The position numbers and the translations under genes were made by a program. Positions 6,495 to 11,312 of a stretch of DNA of 11,312 bases are shown here, one piece after another (position 1 is the first letter of the stretch; every line of letters starts with the position of its first letter). The notes under the pieces were generated by a model. That model saw only the letters and a list, made by a program, of their open reading frames with translations. It was not told where the DNA came from and did not search any database. Source of the DNA: Thiotrichales bacterium (GTDB taxonomy: Bacteria > Pseudomonadota > Gammaproteobacteria > UWMA-0217); the NCBI GenBank assembly GCA_024763135.1, contig JANTGD010000081.1, positions 1-11,312 of the forward strand, given 5' to 3'.

Positions 6495-7607
6495 TTAGCT
6501 TTCGTCCCAGATGTATTCTTCCACCTCAAGATCGAAACCACCAAGCGCATGGAATTTTTTCGGTGCACTCAACAATCGCATCCGTTTCACACCCAGATCG
6601 GCCAGAATCTGCGCGCCGACGCCAAACGTACGCAGATCATCTCGATCGCTTTTGACCTTGTGTGATCGATTGGCTTGCAGATCAATCTCTTGGAGCCGCT
6701 CGAGCAGCTTTTGATCACTCTCATGATGGCGCAGAATGACTGCGACGCCGCAGCCATCCTCGGCGATGCGCCGCAGAGCATCCCGCAGAGGCCAGCCGAA
6801 TTGACGACCCGTGACTGGGATTATATCGGCAAAAATATCTTGCAGATGGACGCGCACCATCGCCGCCCGCTCTCCCGCCACATCGCCTTTAACCAATGCA
6901 AAATGCAGGTTTCCGGAGATATGGTTCTCGTAGACATGCATGTGAAACTCGCCAAATTCGGTATGCAGTGGGAGTTCGGCAACGCGCGCCACCGATTTTT
7001 CGTTACGAATCCGATACTGGATGAGGTCCTCGATCGTGCCAATCTTGAGTCCATGAGTGCGGGCAAACACTTCAAGATCGGGGCGTCTCGCCATACTGCC
7101 ATCTTCTTTTAAAATCTCCACGATGACTGCCGAAGGCTCGAACCCTGCCAGGCGTGCCAGATCACATCCTGCTTCGGTATGTCCTGCCCGCGTCAATACG
7201 CCACCGGGGCGTGCCATCAGCGGGAAGACATGCCCAGGCTGCACAATATCCCCGGCACTTGCGTTGGGGCGTATCGCCGTGCGGATGGTATGCGCCCGGT
7301 CATAGGCCGATATGCCCGTTGTCACGCCTTCTGCAGCCTCGATTGAGAGCGTGAAATTCGTGCCATGCGCATCCGTGGCATTTTCCACCATCAAGGGGAG
7401 ATCCAGCTGTAGCGCGCGTTCTTTGGTAATGGTCATACAAATCAGACCGCGACCATATTGCGCCATAAAGTTGATGTCTTCGGGCCGGACCATGGCCGAG
7501 GCCATAATCAGATCACCCTCGTTTTCGCGGTCTTCATCGTCGACGATAATGACCATTTTACCTTCACTAATATCTTTAATTATTTCTTCTATCGTATTGA
7601 ACGACAT
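6495..7607 (-). CDS. ribBA: DHBP synthase with degenerate GTP cyclohydrolase II domain (RibBX type)
   Basis: The N-terminal domain (about 1-200) is 3,4-dihydroxy-2-butanone 4-phosphate synthase. It turns ribulose 5-phosphate into the four-carbon unit of riboflavin plus formate. The metal and substrate motif DDEDRENEGD is at 23-32, and RAGHTEAGCDL at 140-150 carries the second metal-site histidine. Residues about 205-370 align with GTP cyclohydrolase II, but the zinc cysteines are gone. In a gap-free alignment to my memory of E. coli RibA, Cys54, Cys65 and Cys67 become D257, R268 and F270, and the GRNIGL motif is replaced. The second domain is therefore probably not a cyclohydrolase, as in proteins called RibBX; a separate ribA should exist elsewhere. 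I start at the ATG at 7607, with GGAAA upstream; an in-frame TTG at 7619 is less likely. It ends the riboflavin block; ribH, its frequent follower, is missing here. Confidence 0.93.
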   Translation of the reverse strand: MSFNTIEEIIKDISEGKMVIIVDDEDRENEGDLIMASAMVRPEDINFMAQYGRGLICMTITKERALQLDLPLMVENATDAHGTNFTLSIEAAEGVTTGISAYDRAHTIRTAIRPNASAGDIVQPGHVFPLMARPGGVLTRAGHTEAGCDLARLAGFEPSAVIVEILKEDGSMARRPDLEVFARTHGLKIGTIEDLIQYRIRNEKSVARVAELPLHTEFGEFHMHVYENHISGNLHFALVKGDVAGERAAMVRVHLQDIFADIIPVTGRQFGWPLRDALRRIAEDGCGVAVILRHHESDQKLLERLQEIDLQANRSHKVKSDRDDLRTFGVGAQILADLGVKRMRLLSAPKKFHALGGFDLEVEEYIWDES

Positions 7608-7679
7608 CAACTTTTCCAAACTTAAAGTAAATTCTAGCTGAGGTGTTGCATGGTAGGCAGGCGAGCTTGCAGCCGAGTT

Positions 7680-8348
7680 TCAACCACGCTTCGGAACAAA
7701 CCCTGCCTTAGCTAACAGAAAGGGGGTAATCCCCTCAGAGGTCTCGTCAGCAGTATCGGGCGCACTAAGCAGGCGTTCCAGGTAGCGCGCGATAATATCC
7801 ACTTCGAGGTTCACACGTCGACCAACCCTGGCATCGTCAAGGTTGGTTTCCTGGAGCGTATGCGGCACGATGTTCAGGCCGAACACGTCGCTGTCGACAT
7901 GATTGACCGTCAGGCTGATGCCATCCACACAGATGGAACCCTTGGCTGCAATGTACCGCGCGATCGCACGCGGCGCTTTGATCGAGAAACGCCAGGAGCG
8001 GGCATCCTGCTCAATCGCCACGATTTCGCCCACGCCATCAACATGTCCACTCACAAGATGCCCACCCAGCCGCGTCGTCGGCAGTAACGCTTTTTCCAGA
8101 TTAACGCGGGCCCCGGGTTGCAGCTCTCCCAGGATGGTGCAGGCCAAGGTCTCATTCGACACATCGGCATAGAATGCGTCCGCGCTGTATTCCACCACAG
8201 TCAGGCAAACCCCGCTGACTGCGATGCTGTCCCCTAACGCCACATCATGCATATCCAATTGCCCGGTTCCAATATGCAGACGCTGATCTCCGCCCTGAGA
8301 TTGCATCCCGAGGACCTCTCCGGTTGCTTCGATAATACCTGTGAACAT
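7680..8348 (-). CDS. ribE: Riboflavin synthase, alpha subunit
   Basis: This enzyme dismutates two molecules of 6,7-dimethyl-8-ribityllumazine into riboflavin and the pyrimidinedione precursor, the last step of riboflavin synthesis. It is the homologue of E. coli RibC. The 222 residues form the usual two lumazine-binding barrels. The first begins MFTGIIE and has GVCLTV (C48) and GGHLVSGHVDGVG (H96, H101). The second carries the matching ICVDGISLTVN and ends in DIIARYLERLL, the trimer-forming helix. Some 20 residues follow this helix, slightly more than in short family members. The open frame reaches upstream to 8567, but homology demands the ATG at 8348: MFTGIIE is the invariant N-terminus, and the extra frame is antisense-free shadow within the upstream gene. 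The start lies 4 nt after that gene's stop, with an AGGG about 12 nt before it. Confidence 0.96.
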   Translation of the reverse strand: MFTGIIEATGEVLGMQSQGGDQRLHIGTGQLDMHDVALGDSIAVSGVCLTVVEYSADAFYADVSNETLACTILGELQPGARVNLEKALLPTTRLGGHLVSGHVDGVGEIVAIEQDARSWRFSIKAPRAIARYIAAKGSICVDGISLTVNHVDSDVFGLNIVPHTLQETNLDDARVGRRVNLEVDIIARYLERLLSAPDTADETSEGITPFLLAKAGFVPKRG

Positions 8349-8352
8349 CAAT

Positions 8353-8934
8353 CTACACCCTAATCGTTTGCGGCTGGTCGATCCGGTAGTAAGACATTGG
8401 CAGCGCAGTCGATACACTGAATTCGGCGCTGGCCGCAATTGCTGCGCTGGCGATCTCCAAGGGGTCATCGAGACGATCATACAGGGCGTGCATTGCCCCA
8501 AGCGCGAACTCACTCCCGGCGCCAATGGCCCAGAAATGTTTGTAAGCAAACACCTCACGCAATGCAAACACGCCGAACAAGCCGTGGGTATTGATCAAGA
8601 GCGCATCGATGTGCATGGACTCATAGGCGTCGTCGTCTTCGTCTTTGGGATTGAGAAAGTAGCGATCCTTCAGCAGCGGATGCAGGCGGCGGAACGTTTC
8701 AAAGATTTCAGCCCGGCTACCCAATGCTGCCCCGTCGATTTCTGGCAAAGCACTTTCGAGCACGAGCTGGTGTGCGGCGCTGCCCACGATACCGATAAAG
8801 CTGTCCTGGAATTTAAAGATTTTCTCCGGAGCCGCATCCATTGCTGCGGTCTGACGCGTTTCACCGAATGTGGTGAGACTGTCTGCGGCGATCACCGCCT
8901 GTTGCTGTTTTTGCACGACAACAATCGTGGACAT
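8353..8934 (-). CDS. Proteasome/HslV-like Ntn hydrolase with predicted N-terminal Ser
   Basis: This 193-residue protein resembles HslV and proteasome beta subunits, compartment proteases of the N-terminal nucleophile class. It begins MSTIVVV. After loss of the initiator methionine, serine would be residue 1 where HslV usually has threonine. Asp17 (mature numbering, in VIAADS) falls exactly where HslV has its catalytic Asp17, and Lys37 in EKIFKF aligns with HslV Lys33 after a 4-residue insertion. GIVGSAAH and AIGAGSEFALGAMHAL match the HslV segments GFAGGTAD and AIGSGGPYAQAAARAL as I recall them. An acidic insertion (PKDEDDDAYE, about 97-106) makes it longer than HslV. No HslU-type ATPase is nearby, and the Anbu partner genes are absent. 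The start is supported by AAGGA at 8942-8946, 7 nt before ATG. It lies between ribD (40 nt) and ribE (4 nt), so it is expressed with them. Substrate and assembly are unknown. Confidence 0.85.
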   Translation of the reverse strand: MSTIVVVQKQQQAVIAADSLTTFGETRQTAAMDAAPEKIFKFQDSFIGIVGSAAHQLVLESALPEIDGAALGSRAEIFETFRRLHPLLKDRYFLNPKDEDDDAYESMHIDALLINTHGLFGVFALREVFAYKHFWAIGAGSEFALGAMHALYDRLDDPLEIASAAIAASAEFSVSTALPMSYYRIDQPQTIRV

Positions 8935-8941
8935 AGTTCAT

Positions 8942-8946
8942 TCCTT
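8942..8946 (-). promoter_or_regulatory. Strong ribosome binding site of the Ntn hydrolase gene
   Basis: AAGGA on the minus strand, 7 nt before the ATG at 8934. It fixes the start so that Ser is the second codon, which matters because the mature N-terminal residue would be the nucleophile. A closer ATG at about 8940 is out of frame. Confidence 0.6.
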
Positions 8947-8974
8947 ACAAGCTGACTCGCACCGGGCCGCTGCG

Positions 8975-10087
8975 TCACGGTGCGAGTATCAATTTGATAT
9001 CCTCTCCAACCCGGCGAAGCTCTTTTAATCGCAGTGCAATCCGATCGGCCATATGCTCAAGACCCGGCAACGTAAACAAGCCCCGGGCGGTATCCCCCAT
9101 CACCACCTGCGGCGCCAGATACACCACGATTTCATCCACAAGCTCTGCTTGCAGCAATGCCCCGCATAGCGTGGGGCCGGCCTCCACATGACATTCATTG
9201 ATGCCTCGTGCACCGAGTGTTTGTACGACCTGATGCAGATCGAGCCCCTGTCCTGTCCGCCTAACACCTTGACACTCAACCGTTTCAAGCGCACAGACAG
9301 CAGCCTGCGCATCGAGTTTATCATCATGAAAAATCAGTAGGTTACCGGGTAAAGCTACAATTTTACTTTGCGTACTGGTACGCAGTGCGCTGTCTAATAC
9401 GACACGCAGAGGTTGTCGGACTGCCCCCTCAATTCCCAGCGCCTGAGCATCGAGGCGCACATTCATTCCAGGATCATCTGCCAAGACCGTGCCACGCCCG
9501 GTCAACACCGCCGAGCTGCGGGCGCGTAGAAACTGAACATCGCGTCGCGCTGCCGCACCGGTAATCCATTGACTCTCACCATTGGCCATCGCTGTGCGCC
9601 CGTCCAGACTCATGGCAAGCTTCACGCGCATCAACGGGCGCCCCTGGCGCATGCGCAAACAAAAACCCGGGTTGAGCGCCTCAGCCTCTGTCCGCAACAA
9701 TCCCACGTGAGTGTGAATTCCGGCCGATTCGAGTAACGCCAAACCAGAGCCTGCCACCAAAGGATTCGGATCCTGCATGGCCACCATCACCCGTGCCACC
9801 CCGGCATCGATCAATGCATGCGCACACGGTGGTGTACGCCCATGATGGCTGCAGGGTTCCAGTGTGACATAAACCGTCGCCCCGCGGGCTTGCTCACCGG
9901 CTTGACGCAGCGCATGCACTTCAGCATGAGGTTCGCCGGCTCGGGCGTGAAAACCTTCACCAATCACACGCCCCTGTTTGACAAGCACGCAACCCACACG
10001 CGGATTGGGGTCGGTGGTATACAGGCCACGCTCAGCCAACCGCAACGCCCGGGCCATGAAGCCCACATCGGCGGCACTGGGCTCCAT
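8975..10087 (-). CDS. ribD: RibD, bifunctional riboflavin deaminase/reductase
   Basis: RibD catalyses two successive steps after GTP cyclohydrolase II: deamination of the diaminopyrimidine phosphate, then NADPH-dependent reduction of its ribose side chain to ribityl. The 370 residues match the usual two-domain form. Residues 1-145 are a cytidine-deaminase-like domain with the zinc site H54-A-E56 and P78-C79 ... C88 (PCSHHGRTPPC). Residues about 150-370 are a dihydrofolate-reductase-like domain, starting MRVKLAMSLDGRTA and including GESQWITG, the TGRGTVLADDP segment and VEAGPTLCGALL. All expected zinc ligands and the catalytic glutamate are present, so it should be active. The ATG overlaps the nrdR stop by one base (TAATG), which suggests coupled translation. 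In many relatives ribE follows directly; here the Ntn hydrolase gene intervenes. Confidence 0.97.
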   Translation of the reverse strand: MEPSAADVGFMARALRLAERGLYTTDPNPRVGCVLVKQGRVIGEGFHARAGEPHAEVHALRQAGEQARGATVYVTLEPCSHHGRTPPCAHALIDAGVARVMVAMQDPNPLVAGSGLALLESAGIHTHVGLLRTEAEALNPGFCLRMRQGRPLMRVKLAMSLDGRTAMANGESQWITGAAARRDVQFLRARSSAVLTGRGTVLADDPGMNVRLDAQALGIEGAVRQPLRVVLDSALRTSTQSKIVALPGNLLIFHDDKLDAQAAVCALETVECQGVRRTGQGLDLHQVVQTLGARGINECHVEAGPTLCGALLQAELVDEIVVYLAPQVVMGDTARGLFTLPGLEHMADRIALRLKELRRVGEDIKLILAP

Positions 10088-10587
10088 TACTCGTTTTCTA
10101 AGAAAGAAATTTGATGCTTGCGCATCTCGGGGGAAAGGTCGGTTTCGAGCCGCTCAATGGTCTCACGAAAGGCATCGATATCATCGAAACTGAGGTACAC
10201 AGAGGCAAACCGGATATACGCCACCTGATCCAACTTACGTAGCTCATCCATCACCCACTCACCCAAGCGGCTGCTCTTGACCTCGCGCTCGCCGGTCGAC
10301 AGTAAGCGCCGTTTGATGCGCGAAATCGCCGCTTCGACCGCCTCGGTGGTAACCGGGCGTTTTTCGAGCGCGTACATCATGCCGCGACGCAGTTTCTGTT
10401 CATTGAATGATTCCCGACTGCCATCCCGCTTGATCAGGCGCGGCATACTGAGCTCTGCGGTTTCATAAGTGGTAAACCGTTCTCCACAGCTCAGGCATTC
10501 GCGGCGACGACGCACCTGAGCCCCTTCGTTGGCCAGGCGTGAATCGATGACCTTGGTATCAGGAGACTGACAGAACGGGCATTGCAT
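10087..10587 (-). CDS. nrdR: NrdR, transcriptional repressor of ribonucleotide reductase
   Basis: NrdR senses ATP/dATP and represses ribonucleotide reductase operons by binding paired NrdR boxes. The predicted protein has 166 residues, about 15 more than E. coli NrdR because of a longer C-terminus. An N-terminal zinc ribbon has its four cysteines at C3, C6, C31 and C34, with the DNA-binding arginine run RRRR at 26-29. An ATP-cone domain covers about 49-139 and includes VIKRDGS-like LIKRDGSRESF and the helix KLRRGMMYAL. The gene starts 5 nt after the glyA stop with no good Shine-Dalgarno match, so translation may depend on ribosomes leaving glyA. It overlaps ribD by one base. Its position before ribD is widely conserved. 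I saw no NrdR box pair in the window, which fits control of nrd genes elsewhere. Confidence 0.97.
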   Translation of the reverse strand: MQCPFCQSPDTKVIDSRLANEGAQVRRRRECLSCGERFTTYETAELSMPRLIKRDGSRESFNEQKLRRGMMYALEKRPVTTEAVEAAISRIKRRLLSTGEREVKSSRLGEWVMDELRKLDQVAYIRFASVYLSFDDIDAFRETIERLETDLSPEMRKHQISFLENE

Positions 10588-10592
10588 AGAGG

Positions 10593-11312
10593 TCAGCGGT
10601 TGGCTTCATAGACAGGAAAAAGGTCGCAGAGATCAAGCACCTTCTGCTTAACGTCGGTGATCACAGCCTCATCATCGATGTGATCCAGCACATCGCAGAT
10701 CCAGCCGGCAAGCGTTTTAGACTGTGCTTCAGCAAATCCGCGGGTGGTAATGGCAGGCGTGCCGATCCGTATGCCACTGGTCACAAAGGGGGATTCCGGA
10801 TCGTTTGGCACCGAATTTTTATTGACCGTAATGTTGGCGCGTCCGAGCGCCGCATCGGCTTCTTTGCCCGTCATCGGCTTGTCGATCAAATCGACAAGAA
10901 ACAAATGGTTCTCGGTGCCGCCAGAGACAATGTTGTAACCCCGATCGAGCATGGTTTGCGCCATGACCTTGGCATTTTTCACGACCTGCTGCTGATAGGT
11001 CTTGAATTCTGGCTCCAAGGCTTCCTTGAAGGCAACAGCCTTGGCCGCGATCACATGCATCAGTGGTCCGCCCTGGGTGCCGGGAAATACCAGCGAATTC
11101 AGCTTTTTCTCTAAATCGGGATTGCTGCGCGCGAGAATGATGCCGCCTCGTGGTCCGCGCAGGGTTTTGTGTGTGGTCGAGGTGGTCACGTCGGCAATCT
11201 GGACTGGACTTGGGTAGACGCCCGCGGCTATCAGCCCCGAAACATGCGCCATATCGACGAACAGATAAGCGCCCACACTGTCGGCGATCTCACGAAAACG
11301 CTGCCAGTCAAC
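10593..11312 (-). CDS. glyA: Serine hydroxymethyltransferase, C-terminal part (5' end outside window)
   Basis: GlyA is the PLP enzyme that interconverts serine plus tetrahydrofolate with glycine plus 5,10-methylenetetrahydrofolate, the main source of one-carbon units. The last 239 codons are visible; the frame stays open to the window edge, where it reads VDWQRFREIADSVGAYLF, and about 180 residues should lie beyond. Visible motifs are FVDMAHVSGLIAAG (with the PLP-ring Asp and His), TTSTTHKTLRGPRGG with the PLP-binding lysine in HKT, FPGTQGGPLMHVIAAKA, GRANITVNKNSVPND and SGIRIGTPAITTRG (with the substrate-carboxylate Arg). The C-terminus VYEANR is normal, so the gene looks intact at its 3' end. 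It is followed 5 nt later by nrdR. Its methylene-THF product feeds thymidylate synthesis, which fits a neighbour that controls deoxynucleotide supply, though that link is an inference. Confidence 0.97.
   Translation of the reverse strand, partial: VDWQRFREIADSVGAYLFVDMAHVSGLIAAGVYPSPVQIADVTTSTTHKTLRGPRGGIILARSNPDLEKKLNSLVFPGTQGGPLMHVIAAKAVAFKEALEPEFKTYQQQVVKNAKVMAQTMLDRGYNIVSGGTENHLFLVDLIDKPMTGKEADAALGRANITVNKNSVPNDPESPFVTSGIRIGTPAITTRGFAEAQSKTLAGWICDVLDHIDDEAVITDVKQKVLDLCDLFPVYEANR

Noticed and set aside
7608..7679. Possible FMN riboswitch before the RibB-type gene
   Set aside because: The gap is only 72 bp, too short for the FMN aptamer, and its conserved sequence blocks are not seen.
8349..8567. 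A longer open frame that would extend riboflavin synthase by 73 residues at the N-terminus
   Set aside because: Riboflavin synthase starts invariably with MFTGIIE, encoded at 8348. The extension overlaps the Ntn hydrolase gene in another frame and has no family similarity.
9367..9382. Small palindrome (GCGTAC-TG-GTACGC) within ribD
   Set aside because: It lies in conserved coding sequence, and its 2-nt loop makes a real hairpin unlikely. It is probably chance.
1..11312. Mobile elements, CRISPR arrays, toxin-antitoxin pairs, tRNA or rRNA genes
   Set aside because: No transposase or integrase, no regularly spaced repeats, no paired small toxin-like genes and no tRNA-like cloverleaf were seen.

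Overview
This is an 11.3-kb stretch of a gammaproteobacterial chromosome, GC-rich apart from the intergenic spaces. The lineage call rests on hda (the DnaA-inactivating AAA+ protein, mainly a gammaproteobacterial gene), on the DUF2066 / CDP-alcohol phosphotransferase / PerM-like / hda order, and on the glyA-nrdR-ribD-ribE-ribB(A) order. I cannot name the genus. Every confident gene lies on the minus strand, so transcription runs from high to low coordinates.

In transcription order there are three blocks. (1) 11312 to 6495: glyA (its 5' part lies outside the window), nrdR, ribD, a small proteasome/HslV-like Ntn hydrolase, ribE, and a RibB-type enzyme with a degenerate RibA domain. The genes are tightly packed, with 1-nt overlaps and gaps of a few to about 70 nt, so this looks like one operon joining one-carbon metabolism, control of ribonucleotide reductase and riboflavin synthesis. 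The Ntn hydrolase sits between ribD and ribE. (2) 6368 to 3894: accA (carboxyltransferase alpha of acetyl-CoA carboxylase) and tilS (tRNA-Ile lysidine synthetase), a common gammaproteobacterial pair. (3) 3645 to 108: a secreted DUF2066 protein, a CDP-alcohol phosphotransferase, a PerM/AI-2E-family membrane protein and hda. The last three overlap by 4 nt and 1 nt, which suggests translational coupling.

The spaces between blocks are the least explained DNA. 6369-6494 holds an AT-rich region with a 12-bp palindrome upstream of accA. 5187-5402 holds a 30-bp interrupted palindrome just upstream of tilS. 3646-3893 separates tilS from the DUF2066 gene and holds short hairpins and doubtful small ORFs. 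A 13-bp direct repeat (12 of 13 identical) flanks accA. In many relatives ribH-nusB follows the ribB/A gene, pyrG follows tilS, and purM lies divergently beside the DUF2066 gene; none of these is seen here, so both block boundaries look like rearrangement junctions.

Most of the window is conserved housekeeping sequence. The best leads are the Ntn hydrolase with a predicted N-terminal serine inside the riboflavin cluster, the RibA-like domain without its zinc cysteines, and the palindromic sequence before tilS. I see no transposase, phage gene, CRISPR array, rRNA or tRNA.
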